A DNA stretch of 56,080 nucleotides from an uncultured Prevotellaceae bacterium (GCA_947167515.1 CAMVIM010000025.1:1-56080), one strand, 5' to 3'; counted from the stretch's first letter, positions 32,272 through 41,531 are shown. Numbers and translations are program-made. The notes: generated by a model not told the origin, from the sequence alone.

Positions 32272-33354
32272 TTATTTATTACCATTGATGACAATAAACT
32301 TCTTCAGATCATCACGCAACACATATCCCATCGTGATGACAGTAGCAAGAAACAGCATGCACAAGACAAACAGCATGCGCTTGGGACCTGCAGGTTTAAC
32401 TGGAACAATGGCACTCTTCAACGTGGTAAAAGCAGGAGTCTTCTCTTGCAACTTCACTTTGGTGCTTTGCAACTGCGCCTCAATAGCACCTAAAGAATTT
32501 TGTTTGAGAGTCAATTCACTCTCCAACTTGTCGCGTTCGCTTTGAAAACTTTGCAGAATGATGTCCTTATGTGCATCGCAATAGCGACTGTAAGCCTCCA
32601 TTGCTTTGTCATAATCCAGTTCCGCACTATCACGCATCTGCTGATAGTGGGTAACATCTTCGCTCACTTTACTAGTTCGATAACGTATGATAAATGCTTG
32701 CAGATGCTCCTTCACACTATCAGCCATCGTGGCGCAGATAAGAGGGTCTTGGTCTGTCACTTTTATCGTTATTACACTGTTCTTTGTATCCACCGAGCAG
32801 TTAATATTCCCCATAATGGTAGTCATCAGGTTATAGTCGTCCCTGTTCATCATGAAGGGGTTGATGTCTCCGTTGCCTGTGCCACGAGGAGTTGCGTCTT
32901 TTTCCTCGAACAAACCATTCACCCAGTCACGTGCTTTGATGTAGGGCACCATCAACCAATTGGGCTTCTGATGCTTCTTCATATAGGTGAAATAGTTGGT
33001 GGCTACTTCACCATCTTTGGTCTTCACCTGAATACCATAGAGTCCAACAATAAACTCTGGGCTCTCAAAGAGGTCGGGATACAATTCCGGATAGATGGCA
33101 TCTTGACCACCCACTCCACCAATGTTAAGGCCAAAAGATGAAGCTATACTGGATAATCCCCCACCCACATCTTCTCCACCAATTTCAGGAGCGAGCTTCA
33201 CTTCACAGGAATAAAAGCGCGGCTGCGGAAAAATCCAAATACAAGAAAGCACAAACGTCCATGCCCACACCTTGTAAAAGAGTTTTTTCTTGGTCAACAA
33301 AATGCGCCAAATCTTTGATAAATCTATCACGTTGGGGGTATCTGTTGTTTTCAT
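32272..33354 (-). CDS. Wzz-type chain-length determinant (no kinase domain)
   Basis: A 360-residue protein with two transmembrane helices (about 28-45 and 327-347) that frame a periplasmic domain with Gly-rich GGLSSIASSFGLNIGG and a coiled-coil region (about 215-300). A Pro-containing KPAGPKRM segment precedes the second helix, as in Wzz. No cytoplasmic kinase follows, unlike the 810-residue Wzc-type protein at 11521-13953. The cluster thus has two co-polymerases. It is 6 bp upstream of wzy and 30 bp after the export gene. Confidence 0.88.
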   Translation of the reverse strand: MKTTDTPNVIDLSKIWRILLTKKKLFYKVWAWTFVLSCIWIFPQPRFYSCEVKLAPEIGGEDVGGGLSSIASSFGLNIGGVGGQDAIYPELYPDLFESPEFIVGLYGIQVKTKDGEVATNYFTYMKKHQKPNWLMVPYIKARDWVNGLFEEKDATPRGTGNGDINPFMMNRDDYNLMTTIMGNINCSVDTKNSVITIKVTDQDPLICATMADSVKEHLQAFIIRYRTSKVSEDVTHYQQMRDSAELDYDKAMEAYSRYCDAHKDIILQSFQSERDKLESELTLKQNSLGAIEAQLQSTKVKLQEKTPAFTTLKSAIVPVKPAGPKRMLFVLCMLFLATVITMGYVLRDDLKKFIVINGNK

Positions 33355-33384
33355 CTTTTCTTATATCAAAATCGTAAACTTCAG

Positions 33385-35943
33385 CTATTTCAATATGTTG
33401 GCAATCGTGACCATCATGGTTGCAATTGACGCAGCCGATGTTCCCATTGCTGCATACTCGGCAGTTGTCATCTTGTCCTTGCGCTTCTTCGATGGCACCA
33501 CAATGGTACATCCGGGTTGGACGGCTTTTTTACTTGAATGTTTCAGCAATTCCACAGAACCATTCATATAGACTGCATAAACACGCCTTTTTCGAGCGTT
33601 GTCACCATACCCACCAGCATGTTTAATGTAATACTTCAGTGACTCACCTTTCTTATAGTTCATGGAGATGGGGTACATCACATCGCCTGAAATCTTCACG
33701 ATGGGCGAATACTGAGGAACGATGAGGCGGTCGCCTTCACGTAAAATGACATCTTCTGTTCCTTGCGGATGTTTCAGGGCTTCTTCCAAGTCGATGGCCA
33801 CAGGGAATGTGTTGCCAATGTCCAGTTTCATCATCAAGAGAGAGTCTGCACGTTCGAGGTTGTAGTTTCCACCGTTTTCTTTCTGCATGGCCTCTTCATA
33901 GAGTGCTATCTGTGCTGCACGGAGCGATGCTTCCTGCTGCTTTCTTTCCTCTTCCGTCATTTGACGTTCCAGACGTGCTCCCTTGGCATAGCCAAAACTA
34001 TCCAATCCGCCAGCATCCTTCACAAGGTCTGTCAATGTATAGCGTTTATCTGACATAGCATAATAACCTGCAAAATTGACGGCACCTTCTATGCGCACGT
34101 TTTTCTGGGCTGAATATGATGGACTCGTTCTCACCACCACTTGGTCGTAAGGTTGCAATATGAAGCCTTGTTCACCATCTATCACAAAACCATCTTTCAG
34201 AGCAAAAGAAAATGTTTCAGTGAGCTGTTCATCATTCATCAAAGAGTGAGAATCATTCTTTCGACGATACACGTTTACTTTCGTCACCGATGCAGCCTCT
34301 GTCAAGCCACCAGCTTGCAAAACAAGGTCTTCAATGGTTGTGTTGTCGGCATAGACGTATGTGCCAGGATAGCGCACCTCACCTGTGATGGAAAGTGTCC
34401 GTTCGCCTTCCATATCCCGCTTGCTGGGAACAAACAGCACATCGTTTTTACGCAGAGGTATATCTGCCACCGTGCCGTCCATAATGCCGCGAATATCCAC
34501 GGAAAGAACCTCCAGAGTCAAGTCCTCCTTCTCCCGATGCATCACGGCACGATTGGTAAAGGCATCCTCGCGCAGTCCATCGGCAGCCTCAACCAGTTCT
34601 CTTACACTGCAAATATTCCCTCCCAACTCATACATGCCGCTATGGAAGACTGCACCACGCACCTCCACCATGTTAGAATAGCGAGCCAAAACGCTATCCA
34701 CATAGATGGAATCTCCATCTGCCAAGTTGAATGCGCTCCAGTCAAACTCACCCACAGTATGCATCGAATATTCAACTCCGTTTTTGCGAGTTACACGAAT
34801 GCTCTTCTTGTAGGCATCTCCTGTGAAACCACCCGAATAGTCGAGGATGGTGGACAAGCTCTCATTTTTCTTCATCTCATAGAACATGGGACGTTTCACC
34901 TTACCGTGAATCTCCACTAACGCATCATAGGGACCCACCACAATGATGTCGTTGTCGTTGAGGCGAACATCTCCACGTGAGTTACCGTTAATCAGATAGT
35001 CATACACGTCGATGGAGGAGATGATACGTCCCTGACGATACACCTTTATGTCACGAAGTGTACCAATATCGTTGATGCCTCCTGCCGCATAGAGGGCGTT
35101 GAAAGCCGAAGAAAGAGAACTAAGCGTGTAGGTACCAGGCATGTTCACCTCGCCCATCACCTGCACCTGAATACTGCGAGTGCCGCCCACAGCCAACTGG
35201 ATGTTGGAGCCCTGATAATACTGTCCCAAACGTGAACGCAGATAGGATGTGGCTTCTGTCAAGCTCATGCCACCAATCTTACAAGGGCCAATACCTTCAA
35301 TAGTCACGACCCCATCAGGAGAAATCGTTTCGGTAAAAGTTTCCTGCGAAGCTCCCCAAACATCAATAATTACCTCATCTCCTGCCCCCAAGCGGTAGTT
35401 GGTCGGAGTCGCCATGTTCATGTTGGGCTGGAACGTCAACATCTGATTATTGAAAATATTGCGACCAAACACTTGATTCTCATCACGCACCTGTAACTCA
35501 TCAGCGGCAAAATCCATGTCCCAATTGGTCAACTCATCGTTCATATCATTCTGCCGATCCTGCCAGGTTCCATAATTTCGATTCTGCATGCGCTGTTGCG
35601 ACTGCACCATATATTGATCCCGCATCTGCGCCTGTTCCCCCTGCTGCTGCCGTTCTGTGCGCAAACGGCTTTCCGACTTACCTGCGTTCTTTCCCGTCAG
35701 GTCGGAAGCACCGAGATTTTGTTGTTCTGCCTGATATTTTTTGCGGATGCGACGCAACTGGTCTGTCGTAACGCCACGCTTCATCAAACTGGTCACAATC
35801 TGCTGCTGCGAAGTGCCCTTTTCCTGTTCCTTCTTCATATACTCTATCACCTGATTGTCCGACATGGACTGTGCACAAACAGGCAAAGCCGCAATTGTGA
35901 GTCCGGCTATCAATAGAAATTTCCTTAAATACGATAGGTTCAT
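33385..35943 (-). CDS. Wza-type polysaccharide export protein with SLBB repeats
   Basis: An 852-residue outer-membrane export protein. It has a signal peptide (about 1-25, ending VCA-Q), a charged Gln-rich region (about 30-150), a Poly_export domain starting YRLGAGDEVIIDVWG (about 180), and multiple SLBB ligand-binding domains (for example VMGEVNMPGTYTL, ITGEVRYPGTYVY, IEGAVNFAGYYAM, ISGDVMYPISMNY). It ends with a hydrophobic stretch. It is much longer than E. coli Wza (about 380) but typical for Bacteroidetes. It forms the channel that passes the polymer to the surface. Confidence 0.9.
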   Translation of the reverse strand: MNLSYLRKFLLIAGLTIAALPVCAQSMSDNQVIEYMKKEQEKGTSQQQIVTSLMKRGVTTDQLRRIRKKYQAEQQNLGASDLTGKNAGKSESRLRTERQQQGEQAQMRDQYMVQSQQRMQNRNYGTWQDRQNDMNDELTNWDMDFAADELQVRDENQVFGRNIFNNQMLTFQPNMNMATPTNYRLGAGDEVIIDVWGASQETFTETISPDGVVTIEGIGPCKIGGMSLTEATSYLRSRLGQYYQGSNIQLAVGGTRSIQVQVMGEVNMPGTYTLSSLSSAFNALYAAGGINDIGTLRDIKVYRQGRIISSIDVYDYLINGNSRGDVRLNDNDIIVVGPYDALVEIHGKVKRPMFYEMKKNESLSTILDYSGGFTGDAYKKSIRVTRKNGVEYSMHTVGEFDWSAFNLADGDSIYVDSVLARYSNMVEVRGAVFHSGMYELGGNICSVRELVEAADGLREDAFTNRAVMHREKEDLTLEVLSVDIRGIMDGTVADIPLRKNDVLFVPSKRDMEGERTLSITGEVRYPGTYVYADNTTIEDLVLQAGGLTEAASVTKVNVYRRKNDSHSLMNDEQLTETFSFALKDGFVIDGEQGFILQPYDQVVVRTSPSYSAQKNVRIEGAVNFAGYYAMSDKRYTLTDLVKDAGGLDSFGYAKGARLERQMTEEERKQQEASLRAAQIALYEEAMQKENGGNYNLERADSLLMMKLDIGNTFPVAIDLEEALKHPQGTEDVILREGDRLIVPQYSPIVKISGDVMYPISMNYKKGESLKYYIKHAGGYGDNARKRRVYAVYMNGSVELLKHSSKKAVQPGCTIVVPSKKRKDKMTTAEYAAMGTSAASIATMMVTIANILK

Positions 35944-35962
35944 TTCTTCTATATATAAGATT

Positions 35963-36574
35963 TTAGATATTAAACAATGTTTTGGTCAGAATCTTGATGT
36001 CAAGCCACAAACTGCGATGCCGCAGGTAATGGAGATCCATGTCCAAGCGGCGAAGCATCTTTTCCATCGTGTCAGTGTACCCATTCTGGATGGTTGCGGC
36101 TGACGTGACACCCGGACTCACCTGATACAACAGTTGATAATCCGGGTTATGAAGCAGAATCTGGTCGATAAAGTATTTGCGTTCAGGACGATAGCCCACG
36201 AAGGACATATCACCTATCAAAACGTTCCAAACCTGAGGCAACTCATCTAAATGATGCTTGCGCAACCTCCTTCCGAAGTCCGTCAAACGCGGATCATCCT
36301 CCTGCTCCAGTTGAGGAATCCCATCTTTCTCTGCATTCACCACCATAGTACGGAACTTATAGATTTTGAAAGGCTTACCACCTTTCCCGATACGTTCTTG
36401 GCTGTAAATGGCCGGTCCAGAAGCATCCAACTTCTGCCTGATATATATGTATAAAAAGACTGGCGACAACACTATCAGCAGCACCATTGCTCCAACAACA
36501 TCACCCAAGCGTTTTAACGCTCGTTCCAATCCATTCATGCCATCTATGTTCACAGACTCTTTTTCAACACCCAT
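35963..36574 (-). CDS. Small phosphoglycosyl transferase (PglC-like)
   Basis: A 203-residue monotopic initiating transferase. One hydrophobic re-entrant helix (about 29-48, VVGAMVLLIVLSPVFLYIYI) is followed by the catalytic core with YSQERIGKGGKPFKIYKFRTM, HHLDELPQVWNVL and SFVGYRPERKYF. It carries sugar-1-phosphate to undecaprenyl phosphate. It is the first gene of the minus-strand export operon and is the second enzyme of its family in this window (the other begins at 14291), so the two may prime different glycans. Confidence 0.88.
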   Translation of the reverse strand: MGVEKESVNIDGMNGLERALKRLGDVVGAMVLLIVLSPVFLYIYIRQKLDASGPAIYSQERIGKGGKPFKIYKFRTMVVNAEKDGIPQLEQEDDPRLTDFGRRLRKHHLDELPQVWNVLIGDMSFVGYRPERKYFIDQILLHNPDYQLLYQVSPGVTSAATIQNGYTDTMEKMLRRLDMDLHYLRHRSLWLDIKILTKTLFNI

Positions 36575-36658
36575 CTGTCGTATTTCTTTTCTACTTTTTT
36601 ATTATTCAATAACGAACGGTTTTGACATTTATTATATTAAAAAACGCCAAAAACCCGA

Positions 36659-36666
36659 CAAAGTTA
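36659..36666 (-). promoter_or_regulatory. -7 element of the export operon promoter
   Basis: The minus strand reads TAACTTTG, a full -7 match, 85 bp before the ATG at 36574. No TTTG stands at the usual 19-20 bp; the nearest is 30 bp away (36700-36697). Confidence 0.45.
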
Positions 36667-36752
36667 CGAATAAATGGTGAATTAACGATGTACTTCCAAA
36701 GTTTTTTACGTATCTTCGCATCAACTAATGATTGAGCAATCCTTTTATAGAC

Positions 36753-38135
36753 ATGAAAACAAACATTTTGACTTGTGCCTTGCTATGCTTTGCCACTGGA
36801 GTATCGGCACAAAACATCTCACAGGAGATGCTGGCACGATTTGCAAAAGAAAATCAAATCACTGGCAGTGAAAAAGCCATCAAGAACGCTCTGGCGGCGG
36901 GTCCTGTCTCGGCACTGGCTCTCAATCAAGAGAATCAAGTGGAGCAGAACACATACTTCTCCAACACAGTACCCTCAAAAGGCATCACCGACCAAGAATC
37001 GTCTGGACGTTGCTGGCTTTTCACTGGTCTGAACGTGCTGAGAGCCAAGATGATGAAGGAACATTCCCTGCCCAGCATGGAGTTCTCGCAGAATTACCTG
37101 TTTTTCTACGACCAACTGGAGAAATCCAACCTCTTTCTGCAAGCCATCATCGACACACGCAAGAAACCGATGGATGACCAGACGGTAAGGTGGCTTTTTC
37201 AGAATCCTCTCTCTGATGGTGGTACCTTCACTGGTGTAGCCGACCTCATTGCTAAGTATGGCTTAGTTCCCAAGGGGGTGATGCCTGAAACTTACACTTC
37301 CAACCACACCTACCAGTTCACCCAATTCCTCTCGCGCAAACTGCGAGAGGACGCTTTGGCGCTGCGCGACAACACAAAGGCTTCAGACAAAGAGCTGATG
37401 GCACAAAAAGAGAAATACCTCTCCGAAATTTACCACATGCTCACGCTGGGGTTTGGCTCTCCCGTCACAGAGTTCATGTGGGCACCGAAAGACCGCGATG
37501 GACGCATAGTCAACACACCCGAACGCTACACCCCGCAGTCGTTCTACAAGGAATACATCAACCTCGACTTACACAACGACTACATCATGCTGATGAACGA
37601 CCCCACCCGCGACTATTGGAAAACCTACGAAATCCAGTACGACCGCCACACCTACGACGGTCATAACTGGCTGTATCTCAACGTGCCGATGCAGGACATC
37701 AAAGAGGTTGCCATCGCATCTATCAAGGACAGCACCATGATGTACTTCTCTTGCGACGTGAACAAATTTCTTGACCGCTCACGCGGCATTGCCGACTTAG
37801 CCAACTACGATTATGATGCCATCTTCGGCGTTCACTTTGGCATGGACAAAGCACAGAGAATCAAATCCTTCGATTCAGGCTCCACTCATGCCATGACCTT
37901 GAAGGCTGTTGACCTCGACGACAACGGCAAGCCTATCAAATGGATGGTCGAAAACTCATGGGGAGCAGGCAGCGGACATCAAGGACACATCATCATGACC
38001 GATGAATGGTTTGACAACTATATGTTCCGCCTCGTCATCAACAAAAAGTACGCATCCGAGAAAATACTGAAAGCCAGCCAGCAGAAGCCCACCCTGCTGC
38101 CTTGTTGGGATCCCATGTTTTCCGCTGAAGAATAA
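36753..38135 (+). CDS. Secreted C1B aminopeptidase (bleomycin hydrolase type)
   Basis: A 460-residue papain-fold cysteine peptidase of the PepC/BLH family. The catalytic triad is C87 in QESSGRCWLF (with Q81 as the oxyanion residue), H379 in STHAMTL, and N401 in ENSWG. Unlike cytoplasmic PepC it has an N-terminal signal peptide (MKTNILTCALLCFATGVSA-Q), so it works in the periplasm or outside. I use ATG 36753, since a TTG further upstream would displace the signal. pepT follows after 40 bp; together they would process peptides for uptake. Confidence 0.92.
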   Translation: MKTNILTCALLCFATGVSAQNISQEMLARFAKENQITGSEKAIKNALAAGPVSALALNQENQVEQNTYFSNTVPSKGITDQESSGRCWLFTGLNVLRAKMMKEHSLPSMEFSQNYLFFYDQLEKSNLFLQAIIDTRKKPMDDQTVRWLFQNPLSDGGTFTGVADLIAKYGLVPKGVMPETYTSNHTYQFTQFLSRKLREDALALRDNTKASDKELMAQKEKYLSEIYHMLTLGFGSPVTEFMWAPKDRDGRIVNTPERYTPQSFYKEYINLDLHNDYIMLMNDPTRDYWKTYEIQYDRHTYDGHNWLYLNVPMQDIKEVAIASIKDSTMMYFSCDVNKFLDRSRGIADLANYDYDAIFGVHFGMDKAQRIKSFDSGSTHAMTLKAVDLDDNGKPIKWMVENSWGAGSGHQGHIIMTDEWFDNYMFRLVINKKYASEKILKASQQKPTLLPCWDPMFSAEE

Positions 38136-38175
38136 CCTGCCCACGCACTGGGCGATTTGTATGAAATGAGAGATT

Positions 38176-39399
38176 ATGAAACTACAAGAACGTTTTTTGA
38201 AATATGTGTCGTTCGACACACAGTCATCGGAGGAGACTGGCAAAACTCCTTCGACCGAGAAGCAGCGTGTTTTTGCTGAATATCTGAAAGAAGAGCTTAT
38301 CAAGGAGGGCTTGCAAGAGGTTGAACTAGACGAACTTGGATACCTCTACGCCACTTTGCCTGCCAATACCGACAAGTCGGTGCCCACCATCGGCTTCATC
38401 GCCCACATGGACACCAGTCCTGACGCATCGGGAAAGGATGTGAAACCACGTATCATCCAGCACTATGACGGTAGCGACATCATCCTGTCCGAGGGCATCG
38501 TCACTTCTGTGGAAAAGTTCCCTGAACTGTTGGCACACAAAGGGGAAGACCTCATCGTGACGGATGGCACCACCCTGCTCGGCGCTGACGACAAGGCGGG
38601 CATTGCCGAAATCGTGCAAGCGATGGTGTATCTGCAAGAGCATCCAGAAATCAAGCACGGGAAGATTCGTGTTGGATTCAATCCTGATGAAGAGATTGGC
38701 CTTGGCGCGCATCATTTCAACGTAGAGAAGTTTGGTTGCGACTTTGCCTACACGATGGACGGCAGCGAAGTGGGCGAGATTGAATTTGAGAACTTCAACG
38801 CCGCCTCTGCAAAAATCACCATCAACGGGTGTTCCGTGCATCCAGGTTATGCCAAAGATAAAATGATAAACGCCGCTCGCATCGCCACAGAGTTAGCGAG
38901 CATGCTGCCAGCTGACGAAACGCCTGAAACTACGGAAGGTTATGAAGGCTTCTTCCATCTCACCAGTCTCAATGGCACCTGCGAGAAAGCCCAGCTCTCC
39001 TTCATCATCCGTGACCACGACCGAGAGTATTTCGAGAGCAGAAAGTCAGAAATGTCTGATATTGTGGAGGCTATTAACGAGAAATACGGCAACGTAGCCA
39101 CCCTCGAACTGAAAGACCAATACTACAATATGAGGGAGATGGTGGAAGCCAAGATGCACATCATCGACATTGCCAAGCAAGCCATTTCCGAAGCAGGCAT
39201 GACACCTAAAGTGAAAGCCATTCGAGGTGGAACAGACGGAGCACAACTCTCCTTCAAAGGACTCCCCTGCCCCAACATCTTCGCTGGAGGTCTCAACTTC
39301 CACGGCCCTCATGAGTTTTGTCCTGTGCAGAGTCTGGAGAAAGCGATGATGACGGTCGTCAACATCTGCACTATCACAGAAAAGGAACTCGGACAATAG
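38176..39399 (+). CDS. pepT: Peptidase T (tripeptide aminopeptidase)
   Basis: A 407-residue dizinc M20 peptidase that removes the N-terminal residue of tripeptides in the cytoplasm. Visible metal and catalytic sites are HMDTSPD (H77, D79), LLGADDKAG (D138), NPDEEIG (E172, E173), TMDGSE (D195) and the C-terminal NFHGPHEF. Length matches E. coli PepT (about 408). It probably shares a transcript with the C1B peptidase gene. It converges on hslR with a hairpin-forming repeat array between them. Confidence 0.95.
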   Translation: MKLQERFLKYVSFDTQSSEETGKTPSTEKQRVFAEYLKEELIKEGLQEVELDELGYLYATLPANTDKSVPTIGFIAHMDTSPDASGKDVKPRIIQHYDGSDIILSEGIVTSVEKFPELLAHKGEDLIVTDGTTLLGADDKAGIAEIVQAMVYLQEHPEIKHGKIRVGFNPDEEIGLGAHHFNVEKFGCDFAYTMDGSEVGEIEFENFNAASAKITINGCSVHPGYAKDKMINAARIATELASMLPADETPETTEGYEGFFHLTSLNGTCEKAQLSFIIRDHDREYFESRKSEMSDIVEAINEKYGNVATLELKDQYYNMREMVEAKMHIIDIAKQAISEAGMTPKVKAIRGGTDGAQLSFKGLPCPNIFAGGLNFHGPHEFCPVQSLEKAMMTVVNICTITEKELGQ

Positions 39400-39431
39400 A
39401 CTCAACGGAATTGCCCTTTGAAAGGTGCTTT

Positions 39432-39522
39432 CACAACCTCATAATCGACGTGCCCCACATCGATTCGTCGACGTGGGGCACATCGGTCAATCGACATGGG
39501 GCACGTCGATTGAGAGGTTGTG
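39432..39522. repeat. Three-unit 23-bp periodic hairpin array
   Basis: The 17-bp word CGACGTGCCCCACATCG at 39446 recurs in complementary orientation at 39469 and 39492, exactly 23 bp apart each time. Outer flanks CACAACCTC (39432-39440) and GAGGTTGTG (39514-39522) extend units one and three into an imperfect stem of about 34 bp. It fills the gap between the convergent pepT and hslR genes and ends 3 bp from the hslR stop. It could serve as a two-way terminator but lacks T-runs. Confidence 0.85.
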
Positions 39523-39525
39523 ATG

Positions 39526-39966
39526 TTACAATTCCTCCTCGTCCATCTCTTCCTCATCATCGAAATCGAAATCAAAATCGAAGTCTCCGAAGAAGGCTGG
39601 TTGGATGAACTCATCGAGGTCGCGACGCTCTTTCTTGGTGGGACGGCCAGTACCTCTTGCCCGACCGACGAAACCGCTAATGCGGTTCATCTCCAAGAGT
39701 TCCAGTTGTTCCTTGGGAGTGACATTTTCCAGCACTTCAGGCACAAGTTTGGCGCCCACTCGGTTTTGGATGGCTTTGAGCACCTTGAAAGCATACGTGA
39801 TGGGAGGCTTGCGCACTTCTATCACATCACCTTCCTTTATCATTTTGGAAGCCTTCTGCTTGACTCCAGCAATAGTGACACGCCCATTCTTGCAAGCATC
39901 AGCCGCGATAGAGCGTGTCTTGAAAATACGTGACGCCCAAAGCCATTTGTCCAATCTTGCTTCCAT
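39526..39966 (-). CDS. hslR: S4-domain RNA-binding protein (Hsp15-like)
   Basis: A 146-residue cytoplasmic protein with an N-terminal S4 domain (about 3-65: RLDKWLWASRIFKTRSIA, GRVTIAGVKQKAS). Hsp15 rescues stalled 50S subunits carrying peptidyl-tRNA in E. coli. Its position directly before pth, which cleaves peptidyl-tRNA, fits that role. After GRPTKKERRDLDEF the C-terminus ends in an unusual acidic tail of alternating Asp-Phe then Asp/Glu (about 127-146). Two bases separate it from pth. Confidence 0.88.
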   Translation of the reverse strand: MEARLDKWLWASRIFKTRSIAADACKNGRVTIAGVKQKASKMIKEGDVIEVRKPPITYAFKVLKAIQNRVGAKLVPEVLENVTPKEQLELLEMNRISGFVGRARGTGRPTKKERRDLDEFIQPAFFGDFDFDFDFDDEEEMDEEEL

Positions 39967-39968
39967 GG

Positions 39969-40532
39969 TTACTTCTTGTTATACTGATTCATGGTTCGGT
40001 CAAGCCCTTGAAGGCAGAAACTCTTAATCATCTCGCCTACATATTCCAGTTTCTCCTCTACGATTTGGTTGTCCTCCTCGCTGAAGGTGCCCAGCACGAA
40101 ATCGACTTGCGTCCCTTTCGGAAAGTCATTGCCAATACCGAACTTGATGCGGGCATAGTTCTGGGTCATCATGCATGAAGCGATGTTTTTCAGACCATTG
40201 TGTCCGCCATCGCTGCCACTGCCACGCATACGAATCTTGCCAACAGGCAAACTGAGGTCATCAACGATCACGAGGATGTTCTCTACGGGAATCTTCTCCT
40301 GCTGTGCCCAATAGCGTACGGCCTGCCCCGAGAGATTCATGTAGGTGGAGGGTTTCAGCAAAATGAGTTCTGCATTCTTCACACGTGTTTTGGCGATGGC
40401 TCCATAGCGTTTGTCCATCCACTCCACACTCTGTTTTTGGGCAAAGGCATCAACCACACGGAAACCGATGTTGTGGCGAGTGCCAACATATTCGCTGCCG
40501 ATGTTACCAAGCCCCACAATCAAATACTTCAT
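39969..40532 (-). CDS. pth: Peptidyl-tRNA hydrolase
   Basis: A 187-residue enzyme that frees tRNA from prematurely released peptidyl-tRNA. Active-site residues are N10 and H20 in [10 protein letters not shown] and TRHNIGF, with [21 protein letters not shown] and FGIGND as family signatures. I choose ATG 40532 (MKYLIVG). In-frame starts upstream (40586) would add a hydrophobic/basic extension not typical of the family. It forms a unit with hslR; a terminator separates it from rplY. Confidence 0.92.
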   Translation of the reverse strand: MKYLIVGLGNIGSEYVGTRHNIGFRVVDAFAQKQSVEWMDKRYGAIAKTRVKNAELILLKPSTYMNLSGQAVRYWAQQEKIPVENILVIVDDLSLPVGKIRMRGSGSDGGHNGLKNIASCMMTQNYARIKFGIGNDFPKGTQVDFVLGTFSEEDNQIVEEKLEYVGEMIKSFCLQGLDRTMNQYNKK

Positions 40533-40599
40533 ACTATTATCTGCCTCTTCGGCCTTCTTGTGCCGAAACAAATCGAACAACCACATAAGTTTTACGGAA

Positions 40600-40645
40600 C
40601 AAAAAGAGTGTATCGGAACGCCCGAAAGAGGCACCGATACACTCT
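40600..40645 (-). terminator. Terminator of rplY
   Basis: A perfect 12-bp stem (AGAGTGTATCGG 40605-40616 with CCGATACACTCT 40634-40645) is followed on the minus strand by TTTTTG. It stands 31 bp after the rplY stop. Confidence 0.8.
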
Positions 40646-40676
40646 CATGCTTTTTACATTGTAATCACGTCCAGAA

Positions 40677-41273
40677 TTACTCGGCAACCTCAGCAGCGGC
40701 AGCACGAGCGGCACGAGTCATACGAACTGCGCATACCACAACTTCCTTGGAAGTGATCATTTCGAGTCCTTCGTAAGAAAGTGCGCCGACCTTCATCGAC
40801 TTGCCAAGACCAAGTTCGGTCACATCGATGTCGAGTGTGTCAGGGAACTGAGTGTAAGGAGCCTTCACAGCAAGCTTACGCACGTTGAGCACGAGCTTAC
40901 CACCGGCACGAACACCCTCTGCAAGACCATTGAGCTTCACAGGAATCTCGAACACAACAGGCTTGTCTTCTGTAATCTGATAGAAGTCAACGTGAACAGG
41001 ACGGTCTGTTACGAAGTCGCACTGAAGATCCTTCAGAATAGCCTTTACAGCCTTGCCGTCAACCACAAGGTTCACGATATAAACGTTAGGAGTATAGAGC
41101 AGCTTGGCAAGCTCCTTCTCTGAAATCTTGATGGTCTTGGCCACAGGAAGACCATCCTCACCTTTCTCTACTCCATAGAACACGGCTGGAACCATACCAG
41201 CACGACGAAGGTCACGGCTGGCCTTCTTGCCATACTCTGAACGAGTCTGTGCATTGATTGTAATTTCTTTCAT
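40677..41273 (-). CDS. rplY: 50S ribosomal protein L25 (CTC form)
   Basis: A 198-residue protein of the long L25/Ctc type that binds 5S rRNA. The N-terminal L25 domain (about 5-95: RSEYGKKASRDLRRAG, VPAVFYG, DLQCDFVTDRPVHVDFYQ) is followed by the C-terminal TL5-like beta domain (GVRAGGKLVLNVRKLAVKA). The tail is Ala-rich. It is monocistronic, with a consensus promoter 143 bp upstream and a structured leader. Confidence 0.95.
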   Translation of the reverse strand: MKEITINAQTRSEYGKKASRDLRRAGMVPAVFYGVEKGEDGLPVAKTIKISEKELAKLLYTPNVYIVNLVVDGKAVKAILKDLQCDFVTDRPVHVDFYQITEDKPVVFEIPVKLNGLAEGVRAGGKLVLNVRKLAVKAPYTQFPDTLDIDVTELGLGKSMKVGALSYEGLEMITSKEVVVCAVRMTRAARAAAAEVAE

Positions 41274-41409
41274 TTTTAATTTTTTGTGTTACTATAAATT
41301 AAGTTTTTTCGAGACACCTCCTCAAGAGTCTCAAGGGGTCATCTCACGCTTAATTCGCCATCACACGATGCCCTCCACACGCGGTGGGGCTAATGTGTTG
41401 CCCAAAAAA
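41274..41409 (-). promoter_or_regulatory. Structured 5' leader of rplY
   Basis: About 136 nt of leader separate the predicted transcription start from the ATG. It can form a GC-rich hairpin (CCCCACCGCGTGTGGAGGG on the minus strand) and a small CATC-GTGT-GATG hairpin. A repeated CTTGAG motif lies nearer the gene. Ribosomal protein leaders are often autoregulatory; whether this one is cannot be told from one sequence. Confidence 0.4.
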
Positions 41410-41415
41410 GCGGCA

Positions 41416-41446
41416 CAAAGGTACGGCTTTTGCCAGACATGACAAA
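41416..41446 (-). promoter_or_regulatory. Promoter of rplY
   Basis: The minus strand reads TTTG (41446-41443), 19 bp, TACCTTTG (41423-41416): full -33/-7 match. Confidence 0.75.
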
Positions 41447-41483
41447 AGTTTTCCCTTTGTTTTTTATAAAATCCGTTGTTTTT

Positions 41484-41519
41484 GGAGTGTTACCCGGCTT
41501 TCAAAGCCTACAACACCCC
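41484..41519. other. Hairpin after the DUF3276 gene
   Basis: GGAGTGTT (41484-41491) pairs with AACACCCC (41512-41519, one G-U) and inner GGCTTT pairs with AAAGCC. T-runs stand on the plus-strand sides (TTTTT before, GCTTTTT after), so it would terminate plus-strand rather than minus-strand transcripts. It lies 12 bp beyond the DUF3276 stop. Confidence 0.5.
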
Positions 41520-41531
41520 TGCTTTTTCGCA

